Assembly (NCBI RefSeq): GCF_008520305.1
Contig: NZ_ML703268.1
Span: 62,001-126,000, forward strand
DNA: 64,000 bases
Direction of reading: 5' to 3'
Source: Mesorhizobium sp. SARCC-RB16n
Lineage (GTDB): Bacteria; Pseudomonadota; Alphaproteobacteria; Rhizobiales; Rhizobiaceae
The notes under the pieces were generated by a model. The model was not told where the DNA came from. It was given only the letters and a program-made list of their open reading frames with translations, and searched no databases. The number at the start of each line of letters is the position of its first letter. Position 1 is the stretch's first letter. Below are positions 35,201-43,277 of this stretch, piece after piece. Position numbers and translations under genes: made by a program.

Positions 35201-36039
35201 AGAAGGCCAAGATCGGCGGCAACACCATCTTCCTGCGTACCGGCGAATATGACGATGGCCGTCTGGGCGAGATCTTCATCGACATGAACAAGGAGGGTGC
35301 CACGCTGCGTGGCCTTCTCAACAACTTCGCCATCGCGATCTCGCTCGGCCTGCAATATGGCGTGCCGCTCGACGAATATGTGCACGCCTTCACCTTCACC
35401 AAGTTCGAGCCGGCCGGCATGGTGATCGGCAACGATGCCATCAAGAGCGCGACGTCGATCCTCGACTACGTGTTCCGGGAACTCGCCATCTCCTATCTCG
35501 GCCGCAACGACCTCGCCCATGTCGACCAGTCGGACTTCTCCAACACCGCACTTGGCCGCGGCATCAGCGAAGGCAAGACCGACGCCGTCTCCAAGGGCCT
35601 GACCCGCGGCTCACCGGTGAAGCTGGTGTCGAGGGCGGGCGGCAGCGAGCCGAAGGGCTTTGCCGGTTCCTCCGGCACCCCTGCCCGCTCGGCGCCGACA
35701 GCCTTCTCCGGCTCCAACGTGCTGGCGTTGAAGCCGGCAAGCGACGAGGCGATCGCCTACAAGCGCGACTATGAGGAGCGGGCCAAGGAGTTGGCGGAAG
35801 ACATCGCCTTCGAGGAGGCGGCCTCCGAAGCCTCGACCGATACCACCGCGGCGCTGTTTACCGATACGGCGGCCCATGAAGCTGCCGAGGCGAAGAAACT
35901 CGCCGCCGACCGCCGCGCCAAGTCGCTGCTGCAAGGCTACACCGGCAATTCCTGCTCCGAGTGCCAGAACTTTACCATGGTGAGGAATGGAACTTGCGAG
36001 AAGTGCGACACGTGCGGCGCCACGAGCGGGTGCAGCTGA
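32242..36039 (+). CDS. nrdJ: Vitamin B12-dependent ribonucleotide reductase
   Basis: NrdJ is the class II enzyme that makes deoxyribonucleotides using adenosylcobalamin, with or without oxygen. At 1265 residues it has the long form seen in alphaproteobacteria. Motifs include [30 protein letters not shown], the active-site region with [20 protein letters not shown] and [20 protein letters not shown], and a C-terminal cysteine cluster ([20 protein letters not shown] and CGATSGC). It is expressed from its own promoter with NrdR boxes; a strong terminator follows. Confidence 0.97.
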   Translation: MRIERRFTKPGHAGQEGAAYAEIEFRKALSEIKNPDGSVVFRLDNIDVPAQFSQVAADILAQKYFRKAGVPARLKKVEENDVPSFLWRSVADEAELAKLPEAERYGSEIDARQVFDRLAGTWTYWGWKGGYFKASEEDARAFRDELAYMLATQRVAPNSPQWFNTGLHWAYGIDGPSQGHFYVDPFTGKLTKSKSSYEHPQPHACFIQGVQDDLVNEGGIMDLWVREARLFKYGSGTGSNFSLLRGEGEKLSGGGRSSGLMSFLKIGDRAAGAIKSGGTTRRAAKMVIVDADHPDIEEFIDWKVNEEQKVASLVTGSKIVKKHLEAIMKACVNCEGHDDDCFDPAVNTALKREIKAAKKSAVPENYIYRVIQFAKQGYKSMSFKTYDTDWDSDAYLTVSGQNSNNSVSLKDNFLRAVETDADWHLTARKDGKVLKTLKARDLWEKIGYAAWASADPGLHFNTTMNDWHTCASAGAIRASNPCSEYMFLDDTACNLASINLLPYRNADGTIDIAAYEHTVRLWTMVLEISVMMAQFPSKEIAKLSYDYRTLGLGYANIGGLLMTSGIPYDSDEGRAICAALTAIMTGVAYSTSAEMASELGAFPDYDRNAQNMLRVMRNHRRAAYGDKDGYEKLAVNPVPLVASDLKQQDLATHAKAAWDRAIELGEEHGYRNAQATVIAPTGTIGLVMDCDTTGIEPDFALVKFKKLAGGGYFKIINRAVPEALRTLGYSESQIAEIEAYAVGHGNLNQAPAVNPGSLKAKGFTDDKIAALNAALKSAFDIKFVFNQWTLGADWVKETFGFTDEQLNDFSFEMLPALGFSRKDIEAANIHVCGAMTLEGAPFLKAEHLAVFDCASPCGKIGKRSLSINSHIQMMAAAQPFISGAISKTINMPNDATVEDAKSAYMLSWKLALKANALYRDGSKLSQPLNASLLADGEEDEDDAVEQLIQAPAAARAAQITERIVERIIERVSREQEKLPGRRKGYTQKAKIGGNTIFLRTGEYDDGRLGEIFIDMNKEGATLRGLLNNFAIAISLGLQYGVPLDEYVHAFTFTKFEPAGMVIGNDAIKSATSILDYVFRELAISYLGRNDLAHVDQSDFSNTALGRGISEGKTDAVSKGLTRGSPVKLVSRAGGSEPKGFAGSSGTPARSAPTAFSGSNVLALKPASDEAIAYKRDYEERAKELAEDIAFEEAASEASTDTTAALFTDTAAHEAAEAKKLAADRRAKSLLQGYTGNSCSECQNFTMVRNGTCEKCDTCGATSGCS

Positions 36040-36068
36040 GAACCAGCCGCTAAAACGCAATATCATCA

Positions 36069-36101
36069 TCGGCCCGGTCGTAAGATCGGGCCGAATTTTT
36101 T
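36069..36101 (+). terminator. Rho-independent terminator after nrdJ
   Basis: A stem TCGGCCCG with CGGGCCGA, extended inward by GTC/GAT around a GTAA loop, is followed by A and six T residues. It could serve in both directions between nrdJ and the convergent gene. Confidence 0.88.
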
Positions 36102-36107
36102 AAACCG

Positions 36108-36893
36108 TCAAAACAGCAATTGTTGTATTTCGTTTTCAACACCGTGATCGAGCCGGATAACACCATTGATCAGCCATTGCGGATAGGCTTTGTGCGTGCC
36201 CATTGCGAGAACGAAACCCTTCTTCGGATACTCAACCCCAAATCTTTCGGTCATTTTTCGAAGCGTTTCTGACTCACCATAAAGGCGTTTCCACTTGAGA
36301 AACGTCGCTTCTATCTCCCAATCCTGGCATGTTCCTTCGCGTGGTCCATCAATGGTTTCATATCTATATTTGAAAAGAAACGGAGATGGCTCGTAAGGAA
36401 CCAAGTCCTTGCCCATGAAGCCAAATAGACTGTTGGCTTCTTGGTCGTGCCAAGAACGAAATCGCGTTTTCTCCTCGTCAAGCACAGCACGATCTTTTCT
36501 TTCAGCCACAAATTCAGCATTCCGAGGTCGAATGAGCGCCAAGCTTCGGCCCTGCTCCAGTTCGTCATTGAGACTGGAAACAACATGCCGGGCTAAGAAT
36601 TGAGCTCGTGATTTTTCGACCAAACTGCCTGTTATTACCAGAGATCTGTGCTCTAGCCTTCGACTCTCATGTCTGTGATCGCCCTTAGGAAGGCTCCAGC
36701 CATACTCTATGGTGTCCCATCTACCAAACTTCTGAGAATCTTCTAGGGTTCTAAACGCGACGGGATACAGCCGAACCCAATTGCCGTTAAAATCCAATCC
36801 CGCACAACAGACCAGCTCCCCGTGAGTTTCACCAACTCTTGGCGCTGCCTTTACCAGGATTACTGCAGAGTCGCGCTGAGAAATAGATGCCAA
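36108..36893 (-). CDS. Unrecognised protein encoded with a DUF488 gene
   Basis: The 261-residue protein has no membrane segment or signal. Readable blocks are AVILVKAAPRVGETHGELVC, FNGNWVRLYPVAF, WDTIEYGWSLPKGDHRHESR and FVLAMGTHKAYPQWLING; the N-terminal half looks like a compact beta-rich fold and the rest is mixed. I do not recognise a family with certainty. It starts at TTG 36893, immediately after the stop of the DUF488 gene, so the two are probably translationally coupled. The base composition is clearly more AT-rich than the neighbours, which suggests transfer. Confidence 0.75.
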   Translation of the reverse strand: MASISQRDSAVILVKAAPRVGETHGELVCCAGLDFNGNWVRLYPVAFRTLEDSQKFGRWDTIEYGWSLPKGDHRHESRRLEHRSLVITGSLVEKSRAQFLARHVVSSLNDELEQGRSLALIRPRNAEFVAERKDRAVLDEEKTRFRSWHDQEANSLFGFMGKDLVPYEPSPFLFKYRYETIDGPREGTCQDWEIEATFLKWKRLYGESETLRKMTERFGVEYPKKGFVLAMGTHKAYPQWLINGVIRLDHGVENEIQQLLF

Positions 36894-37358
36894 TCAAGCA
36901 GCCTTTAAACAAAATCCTTTCGGCACTCCAAGATTCTTAACTGAAATATTTTTTATTTTCAACATCTCTTCACAAACAATAGATCGATGGCAGTCCTTAT
37001 GGTCTCTTTCAAAACACATCAAACAGATGTTTTTTGTTTCGGCTTGCAGGGCTAGCTCACGGATCGTTTTTTTTGCCGCCTCATTTGCGACGTGGCTTCT
37101 GAAAATTCGCTCGAACCGCTGACGATCCCCGCTTCTGGCAGCCAGCCGACCCTCCTTCGGATCACCAAGAACTTTCGTGTGCAGATAGTCGATCGCAGAG
37201 CTTTCGAGGTGGCTCCTAAGTGAGTTTTTGGAGAAGCCAGGCTTCCTAGACAGAGGTAAATCTCTGACATCAACCAGCAATTCGACCTTTGCTGCCTTTA
37301 GTACGGATACGAAATCCTCAACGTCAGAGCCTTCGTAGCCAATCGTAAATAGCGCCAT
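36894..37358 (-). CDS. DUF488 family protein
   Basis: The protein (154 residues from ATG 37358; ATG 37370 adds four) opens MALFTIGYEGSDVEDFV and carries LLVDVRDLPLSRKPGFSKNS and the cysteine motif ICLMCFERDHKDCHRSIVCE, all typical of DUF488. The conserved Cys-x-x-x-Glu ... Cys-His-Arg arrangement suggests a catalytic or nucleic-acid-related role, but the family is not characterised. It forms a two-gene operon with the next gene and shares its low GC content and A/T-ending codons. Confidence 0.85.
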   Translation of the reverse strand: MALFTIGYEGSDVEDFVSVLKAAKVELLVDVRDLPLSRKPGFSKNSLRSHLESSAIDYLHTKVLGDPKEGRLAARSGDRQRFERIFRSHVANEAAKKTIRELALQAETKNICLMCFERDHKDCHRSIVCEEMLKIKNISVKNLGVPKGFCLKAA

Positions 37359-37456
37359 GGGACATCTCATTATCTGTTGTAATTGTCATAGCCGATCAAA
37401 CTTGTCCGAAGCGTGACGCACGCCAAACGAGGCGGTCTCCGTCGGCTCGTCAGCCC

Positions 37457-38080
37457 CTACTCCGCAGCCAACACCCGCAGCGTCTGCTCATCGAACAACG
37501 ACTCGTCCTGGCCGATATGCACGAACAGCACTTTCCGCCCCTCGTCCGCTGGCACCTCGAAATACTGGATGCCGTCGGGCATTTCGCCCCATTCGCCGCA
37601 GGGCGGCTCGGGAACCTCGTCATCAGCGTGCGCCTTCAACTTCTTGGCGTAGGCAGCGTCGGGGCTGAATGTGTAGCGCTTGACTCCGGCGGGCACGGTT
37701 CCCTCTGTGTAACGCGTCAACGCGCAGCGTGCGCTGACAGCCTTGTCGGTCTTCTCCTGCAACAGACGCTGCACAGCAGCTTCGGAGGTTTCGCCTGATC
37801 TGATGTCGAAGACTTCGACAAGCGGATCGGCCGCACCACCATCACTGTATTTGATGGCGAGCCCGTTGCCGACGAATTCGAAATGAATCTGGCGGAAGCC
37901 GAAGTCGCAACGCTGCACCCAGGCGGCAAGCCCGACAGTGCTCTCTGTCAGTTTTTCCCAGATGCATTTGTCGATTGGCGGGCGCGATGGCGCGGGTTCG
38001 TCCGCGCGAGCTTTCGTAGGTATCGTCACCGATACAAGCAAGGCGCAGGCCCAGACGCTGGACCTCATCGCGCTATTCAT
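37457..38080 (-). CDS. Secreted protein of unknown function
   Basis: The 207-residue protein has a signal peptide (about 1-26, ALLVSVTIPTKARADE) and a mature part with about five cysteines, with CALTRYTEGTVPAGVKRYTF and PCGEWGEMPDGIQYFEV. No known domain. Its 5' end overlaps the upstream ORF by 8 bases. GC-rich third positions show it is native, unlike the pair beside it. Confidence 0.78.
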   Translation of the reverse strand: MNSAMRSSVWACALLVSVTIPTKARADEPAPSRPPIDKCIWEKLTESTVGLAAWVQRCDFGFRQIHFEFVGNGLAIKYSDGGAADPLVEVFDIRSGETSEAAVQRLLQEKTDKAVSARCALTRYTEGTVPAGVKRYTFSPDAAYAKKLKAHADDEVPEPPCGEWGEMPDGIQYFEVPADEGRKVLFVHIGQDESLFDEQTLRVLAAE

Positions 38081-38306
38081 CGCTGCATCCCGTCAGCGTA
38101 AAGGCATCCCAGGCCGAGCCGTGGGGGTTGGCATTGGCGAAGTCGGGCCATTCGCTGAACGTCGCACCGAACGCCGGCAGCAACAGCCCTTTCGGCGCCG
38201 GTGTCGCTTCGCGCGAATTCAGCTGCTCGGCGCCGCCACCCGTCAGGGCGTAGATCTGCCCGTCCCATATCCTGCACAGCCCGCTGCCGTCCTGCAGACC
38301 CGGCAA
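38073..38306 (-). CDS. Small open frame, possible gene fragment
   Basis: This 77-codon frame has strong GC-rich codon bias and a plausible protein (GSGLCRIWDGQIYALTGGGA and FGATFSEWPDFANANP), yet it begins at a TTG directly after the TGA of the preceding binding-protein gene, in the same frame, and has no signal peptide or ribosome site. It may be a translationally coupled small gene or a fragment of a lost one. No function is assigned. Confidence 0.4.
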   Translation of the reverse strand: MPGLQDGSGLCRIWDGQIYALTGGGAEQLNSREATPAPKGLLLPAFGATFSEWPDFANANPHGSAWDAFTLTGCSDE

Positions 38307-39392
38307 TCAATTCAACGGCTTGGCAATCAAGCTCGCCCAGTCGGCGATGAAGCGCTCACGCAGAATCCTGTCCTGAGCGGCAAGCAAAGCGGGGCCGATG
38401 CGGATGGGCCGTCCTATGCCCGATTCCATAAGTGCCGCCGGCCCGTCGACACCGTCGGGCAAGGGCGATTTCTCCGAGAAGAAAAACGCCTGCTCGCGGG
38501 CGACGCGCTGACCCCGCTCGGACAGCAGATAGTCGAGAAACCGTGCCGCGAGATCGCGGTTGCCGGTGGTCGTTGGGATCATCACGCCCCTGGACAGGAT
38601 CAGCGCGTAGTCGCGCGGCACGACGATCTTCAGGTTGGGATTCTTGCGGTAGGCGGCATAGGCGTAGGACCCGAGAATGTTGTAGGCGATGCGAATGTTG
38701 CCGTTGGCGACTTCGCCGAGAACCTCGGCGTTGCAGCAGCGTTTGACCGCTTCCGCTCGGCTGAAGCTTTCCAGCAGCCGCCCGTAGATCGTCGGCGCCT
38801 GGCGTGCATCGTTGAAGGCCAGCAGATAGCCGATGCCGGAGGCGGCGACATCGTAGGTGCCGATGCGACCGCGGTAGACCTCGGGCTCGCGGCGCAGAAG
38901 ATTGGCGAGCTCGTCATGTGTATGCGGGACGTCCCCGGGCGGTACTTTCGTGGAATCGTAGACGAAGACGGCCGGCTCGAAGGTGAAGCCGTATACCTCC
39001 TCGCGCCAGTCGGCCCAAGCCGGCGCTGATCGCGCTTCGGGCGAGACATGCTGCAGGGCGCAGCCGTCATTAGCCAGTTTCACCAGCTGATCCACCGATG
39101 ACGACAAAAGGATGTCGCCCGGCCCGCTGCCTTGGCGGCACGCCTGCTCCGCCTCGCGGAACAGGTCGTTGGTGACATAGTCGGCGAACTCCACCGACAC
39201 GCCGGGCGCAATTTGCTGAAAGTCGAGGACGAGCGGCCGCATGGCGTCGAGATCGGTCGCCGCATGGATGGTCAGCACGGCCGACTGCGCCTGTTTCGAC
39301 TTGAAGAACACCCGGTCGCCTTCGACGGCGCTGGCGACGCCGGCAAACAGCAGCAGGGCCAGGGCGCACAGCGTGGCGAGGGTCGCTCTCAT
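38307..39392 (-). CDS. Periplasmic iron/thiamine-type binding protein linked to a two-component system
   Basis: The 361-residue protein has a signal peptide (about 1-22, LLLFAGVASAVEG) and the periplasmic-binding fold of the Fe3+/thiamine/polyamine type: VLTIHAATDLDAMRPLVLDF, YGFTFEPAVFVYDSTKVP and IAYNILGSYAYAAY. It overlaps the sensor kinase gene by 4 bases (ATGA) and has no associated permease, so it is more likely a sensory partner of the kinase than a transporter component. TctE-type kinases elsewhere are known to be paired with such proteins. Confidence 0.85.
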   Translation of the reverse strand: MRATLATLCALALLLFAGVASAVEGDRVFFKSKQAQSAVLTIHAATDLDAMRPLVLDFQQIAPGVSVEFADYVTNDLFREAEQACRQGSGPGDILLSSSVDQLVKLANDGCALQHVSPEARSAPAWADWREEVYGFTFEPAVFVYDSTKVPPGDVPHTHDELANLLRREPEVYRGRIGTYDVAASGIGYLLAFNDARQAPTIYGRLLESFSRAEAVKRCCNAEVLGEVANGNIRIAYNILGSYAYAAYRKNPNLKIVVPRDYALILSRGVMIPTTTGNRDLAARFLDYLLSERGQRVAREQAFFFSEKSPLPDGVDGPAALMESGIGRPIRIGPALLAAQDRILRERFIADWASLIAKPLN

Positions 39393-40789
39393 GACCTCTC
39401 CTGCGCATGAAGCGGCAATTCCAGCACCACGGTGAAACCGTGAGCACCGGTCTTCTCGCGAAACCGAAGCGCGCCGCCGAGAGCGGCCGCGACCTCGGAA
39501 GCGATGGCGAAGCCAAGTCCCGCGCTGCCCTCGCCGCTTTTGGTGGAGGTAAACCGCCTGGTCAGATGGTCGAAGTCCGCCGCCGAAAGGCCTGGACCGT
39601 CGTCCTCCACGTCGACCATCGCCAGCCCATCGCCAGTCGCGACGCGCACTTCGAGCCGGGAAATGGTCCCATGGCGCAAGGCATTGTCGATGACGTTGAC
39701 GATTGCCTCGCGCAGGCTGAGCGCGTCGCCGAGAACGGTCACCTCGTCGTCCGGAGCCTCGAAGGAAACGACGATGTCCGGATCTATGGTGATCGGAACG
39801 GCGGCGCGAAAGGCCTTGCGCGCCGCCTCGGTGAGATTGACCGGCACCAGTTGCGCCGAATCAAACCGATGGATGACCATGGCATGGCTGAGCAGCTGAT
39901 TGGTGAAACGCGACAGTTCCGCCGCGCGGTCGCGTACCCGTGTCAGATGGCGGCGGTCGCCGTCGGACAGGCTGTCGTCATTGATCAGGCTCACCTGCGC
40001 CGAAAGGGCGGTAAGCGGTGTGCGCAGCTGATGGGCACTGTCGGCGACGAAGCGCTGCAGCAGCTTCATCCGGCCGTCGAGCCGGTTCATGAAATGGTTG
40101 ATGGAGGCGACGAAGGGCGATAGCTCGCGCGGCACCGCCACGGCAAGCGGCGTCAGGTCTTGCGGATCGCGCGAGCGCAGCGCCTCGCCAAGATCGGCCA
40201 CCGGACGCAGGGAATAGCGCACCGCCAAGGCCGAGCCGGCCAGTGCCAGAACGCTCATGATGGCGACCAGCACGCTGGCCCGCAGCGTCAGTTGGGATGC
40301 CAGTTCCGCCCGCGCCTCGGTTGTCTGGGCGATGATGATGTGAGCCCATCCGGAAACCGCTGGATCGGACAGTGCGCGGCCCGTGACCGCCACGCGCACC
40401 GGCACGCCGCGATAGACGGCCGAATGAAACACCGGGTTTGACCGCACCGCGCCGAGATCGATCCCGGGCGGAAGATCGTCATAGCCGGTCAGCGTCCGGC
40501 CCGACGGCGCCATCACCCGGTAGAAGATGCGGTCCCGCCCGGCCAGGCCGAGCAGTTCGAATGCGGACGGCGGCAGATCGAAGGTAAGCGTTCCCTCCTC
40601 GACCGTCAGGCTCTCGGTCATCTGAAACGCCGCGCCTTGCAGCAGGCGATCATAGGCATCGTCGGCGGCGGCACGCGCATAGTACCAGGCGGCGGTGACC
40701 AAAATGGCCGCACCCACCGCCAACACCAGCGCGACGCGCAGCACCAGCCGCGAGAAGAGGGAGCGCTCAATGCTCTGCATCGGAGACAA
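39389..40789 (-). CDS. Sensor histidine kinase (TctE type)
   Basis: The 466-residue kinase has two membrane helices (about 13-34 and 170-192) bracketing a periplasmic domain, a HAMP segment, a HisKA domain with the phosphorylated histidine in DSAHQLRTPLTALSAQ, and an ATPase domain with IVNVIDNALRHG and VEDDGPGLS plus GLGFAIASEVAAALGG. It belongs to the TctE/QseC group and is coded just after its response regulator. The input signal is probably a carboxylate, judged from the neighbouring tctCBA genes. Confidence 0.92.
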   Translation of the reverse strand: MSPMQSIERSLFSRLVLRVALVLAVGAAILVTAAWYYARAAADDAYDRLLQGAAFQMTESLTVEEGTLTFDLPPSAFELLGLAGRDRIFYRVMAPSGRTLTGYDDLPPGIDLGAVRSNPVFHSAVYRGVPVRVAVTGRALSDPAVSGWAHIIIAQTTEARAELASQLTLRASVLVAIMSVLALAGSALAVRYSLRPVADLGEALRSRDPQDLTPLAVAVPRELSPFVASINHFMNRLDGRMKLLQRFVADSAHQLRTPLTALSAQVSLINDDSLSDGDRRHLTRVRDRAAELSRFTNQLLSHAMVIHRFDSAQLVPVNLTEAARKAFRAAVPITIDPDIVVSFEAPDDEVTVLGDALSLREAIVNVIDNALRHGTISRLEVRVATGDGLAMVDVEDDGPGLSAADFDHLTRRFTSTKSGEGSAGLGFAIASEVAAALGGALRFREKTGAHGFTVVLELPLHAQERS

Positions 40790-41441
40790 GCTTGTAGCCG
40801 ATGTGCCGCACCGTGACGATGTGCGCCTTGGCGCCTTCCAGCTTTTTTCGCAGGCGGCCGATGTAGAGCTCGATCGCGTTGGCGCCTGCGGCTTCGTCGA
40901 ACCCGAACAGTTGGTCCAGCAATTCGTCCTTGCCGAAAACCCGGCCGGGTTTGCTCGCCAGAATCTCGAGAAGGCTGATCTCGCGCCGCTTCAACTGCAC
41001 CTCGCGCTTGCCGACGCGCACAGTGCGATTGGCGCGGTCGAGCACGATGTCACCGCAGACGACCAGGTTCGTCGCCTCACCGCTGCGTCGGCGCATCAGC
41101 ACCCTTGCGCGCGCTTCGAGCTCGCGAAAATCGAACGGTTTGATCAGGTAGTCGTCGGCGCCGAGATCCAGTGCGCTGACGCGGTCATCGACTTCCGAGC
41201 GCGCGGTCAGCATCAGCACAGGCACGGCGTTGCTCCGCTGGCGAAGCCGCCGCAGGATCTCGAAGCCGTCGAGACCCGGCAGCATGACGTCGAGGATGAC
41301 CAGGTCGAATTCGGTGAAGTCGAGAATCTCCGACGCCGCATCGCCATGCGGTTCCCAGTCGACGGTGTGTCCGACCGCCTCGAAGCGGCGGACGATCGCC
41401 TCGCCGACATCGTGGGTGTCTTCGACCAGCAGGATACGCAT
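40767..41441 (-). CDS. OmpR/TctD-type response regulator
   Basis: The 224-residue protein has a receiver domain (phospho-acceptor D51 in DLVILDVMLPG; K101 in DYLIKPFDF) and a C-terminal winged helix DNA-binding domain (NAIELYIGRLRKKLEG, VTVRHIGYKLV). ATG 41441 is the start. It overlaps the kinase gene by 23 bases. By position it should control the divergent tctCBA genes, with candidate sites at 41499-41515. Confidence 0.93.
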   Translation of the reverse strand: MRILLVEDTHDVGEAIVRRFEAVGHTVDWEPHGDAASEILDFTEFDLVILDVMLPGLDGFEILRRLRQRSNAVPVLMLTARSEVDDRVSALDLGADDYLIKPFDFRELEARARVLMRRRSGEATNLVVCGDIVLDRANRTVRVGKREVQLKRREISLLEILASKPGRVFGKDELLDQLFGFDEAAGANAIELYIGRLRKKLEGAKAHIVTVRHIGYKLVSDAEH

Positions 41442-41461
41442 TCGCAACGTCTTGCACTGAA

Positions 41462-41515
41462 CCCGGCGGCTTTCAAGCGCCAAAGCCGCCACCGGGCATG
41501 ACAGCATGGTGACAG
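41462..41515. promoter_or_regulatory. Stem-loop and direct repeat between tctD-like and tctC genes
   Basis: A 9-bp perfect stem GGCGGCTTT/AAAGCCGCC (41465-41473 and 41482-41490) is followed by TGACAG-N5-TGACAG (41499-41515), an 11-base direct repeat of the type bound by OmpR-family regulators. A palindrome TGTCCGGACA lies at 41559-41568. These are candidates for TctD binding; the proof would need footprinting. Confidence 0.45.
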
Positions 41516-41711
41516 TTTTGAGGTGTATCAGAGCTGCGCCTGTCCGCGTCACGAGGAGTGTCCGGACATGCGCGGGGGAGGAGAGCCCCGAAACAGACGA
41601 GACGTTTGATCGAACGCGGCAAGCGCCGTGGCGATCGAAGGCTTCGTGCGCTCGCCCGCGCTGGCGGTTCGGTTTTCCGCCACGGCATTCCACGTCCATG
41701 AGGAGAAAACG

Positions 41712-42686
41712 ATGATCCGATTTCTAACGAAAATGGTGGCCGGTGCCGCCCTTGTGGCGATGGCCGCGGGCGGCGCGGCGCTGGCCCAGCCGGCAAAGCC
41801 GGAATGCCTCGCCGGTGCCAAGCCCGGCGGCGGCTTCGATCTCACCTGCCGCCTCGCCGCCAACGCATTGCTTGTCACCAAGCAGATTTCACAGCCGATG
41901 GCCGTGACCTACATGGAAGGCGGGGTCGGCGCGGTCGCCTACAACCATGTCATTGCCAAGCGCCCCAAGGACGGCAATCTCATCACCGCCGCTTCGTCGG
42001 GCTCGGCGCTGCTGATCGCCCAGGGCAAATTCGGCCAGTATGACGAGAATGCCGTACGGTGGCTCGGCGCGCTTGGCGCGGATTACGGGGTTCTCGTCGT
42101 GAATGCCGACTCGCCCTACAAGACGCTCAAGGATCTCGTCGACGCCTACAAGGCCGATCCGTCTTCCTTTGCCATCGCCGGCGGTGGCGCCGTCGGTTCG
42201 CAGGACTGGATGAAGGCCTCGCTTCTCGCCAAGGCCGCCGGCCAGGAGCCCAAGCAGATGCACTACGCTGCCCTCGAAGGCGGTGGCGCCGTTCTGACGG
42301 CACTCGAAGGCGGGCACGTCCAGGTCGGATCGGGCGATGCCGCCGAAATGGTCAAGCACCATGTCGCCGGCAAGATCCGCATCCTTGCCGTCATGGCACC
42401 GCAGCGGCTGACGGGCGCATTGGCCGATGTTCCAACCGCGCACGAACAGGGCTTTGACATCGATTGGCCGATCTGGCGCGGTTACTACGTCGGCAAGGAT
42501 GTCTCCGACGCCGATTTCGACTGGTGGGTGAAAGCCTTCGAGGCTGCCAGCAAGACCCCCGAATTCGCGAAGGAACGCGAGGAGCGCGGGCTGTTCGAAT
42601 TCACCATGGTCGGCAAGCCCTTCGAGGAGCGCGTCAAGGCCGACGTCGTGCGCTTCAAGCAACTCGCCAAGGAAGCCGGAATGTAG
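41712..42686 (+). CDS. tctC: Tripartite tricarboxylate transporter substrate-binding protein
   Basis: The 324-residue protein has a signal peptide (about 1-26, ending ALAQP) and the Bug/TctC fold: CLAGAKPGGGFDLTCRLAAN, MEGGVGAVAYNHV, and WPIWRGYYVGKDVSD. It binds a carboxylic substrate in the periplasm for TctBA. ATG 41712 has AGGAG upstream. The gene is divergent from a TctD/TctE-like two-component system. Confidence 0.92.
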   Translation: MIRFLTKMVAGAALVAMAAGGAALAQPAKPECLAGAKPGGGFDLTCRLAANALLVTKQISQPMAVTYMEGGVGAVAYNHVIAKRPKDGNLITAASSGSALLIAQGKFGQYDENAVRWLGALGADYGVLVVNADSPYKTLKDLVDAYKADPSSFAIAGGGAVGSQDWMKASLLAKAAGQEPKQMHYAALEGGGAVLTALEGGHVQVGSGDAAEMVKHHVAGKIRILAVMAPQRLTGALADVPTAHEQGFDIDWPIWRGYYVGKDVSDADFDWWVKAFEAASKTPEFAKEREERGLFEFTMVGKPFEERVKADVVRFKQLAKEAGM

Positions 42687-42780
42687 TCCCCAAAAAGGCA
42701 GCGGACCCTCCCCGACGATTGGAAGGTCCGCCTGCCGACTTCCGGACGAATGACTTCAAACGGACTGACGGAGGACCGCA

Positions 42781-43239
42781 ATGTCTGACAACGCCAGAAC
42801 CACCTTACTGATTGGCCGCATCTCGGCATTGTGTCTGATCGGCCTGGCCGTTGCCTATGGTGTCGGCGGCGCCAGCATCGAGTACGCCTTCTCGTCCGAC
42901 CCGCTCGGGCCTCGCGTGGTGCCGGTGGCCCTGGCCACCGTTCTGGGACTTCTGTGCCTGTTCTATCTGCGCTCGCCCGGCACTGCCGAGGCGTTTCCAT
43001 CCGGACGGCTTTTGTGGCGCGTGCTCGCCATCCCTCTGTTGCTGGTCGTCTGCGTCGCGATCTTCGAGACGGTTGGTTTCGCTATGTGCATCTTCCTGCT
43101 GACCTTCGGCACGGGCCTGATCTTCGGCGCGCCGCTCGGTTACGCGGCAGCCGGCGCGGCCGGTCATGCGGCGTTGTGGTGGTTCATCTTCTCCTACCTG
43201 CTGCAAGTCTATCTGCCCACGGGCACACTGTTCGGCTGA
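42781..43239 (+). CDS. tctB: Tripartite tricarboxylate transporter small membrane subunit
   Basis: The 152-residue protein has four hydrophobic segments and the TctB layout with SSDPLGPRVVPVALATVLGL near residue 38. It forms the small membrane part of the tctCBA transporter, between the binding protein and TctA. GGAGG-like spacing upstream of ATG 42781 supports the start. Confidence 0.9.
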   Translation: MSDNARTTLLIGRISALCLIGLAVAYGVGGASIEYAFSSDPLGPRVVPVALATVLGLLCLFYLRSPGTAEAFPSGRLLWRVLAIPLLLVVCVAIFETVGFAMCIFLLTFGTGLIFGAPLGYAAAGAAGHAALWWFIFSYLLQVYLPTGTLFG

Positions 43240-43277
43240 CCGCGGGTCGGCCGCTCCTTGCGGGAAAGGCAAACATT

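Noticed and set aside
32017-35520. Long open frame of 1167 codons antisense to nrdJ
   Set aside because: It is a mirror of nrdJ codon bias in a GC-rich genome, without family motifs; nrdJ on the other strand is certain.
38300-38312. Stop-codon readthrough from the binding-protein gene into the following frame
   Set aside because: The binding protein has a normal length and end, and no recoding signal is seen; frame agreement may be chance.
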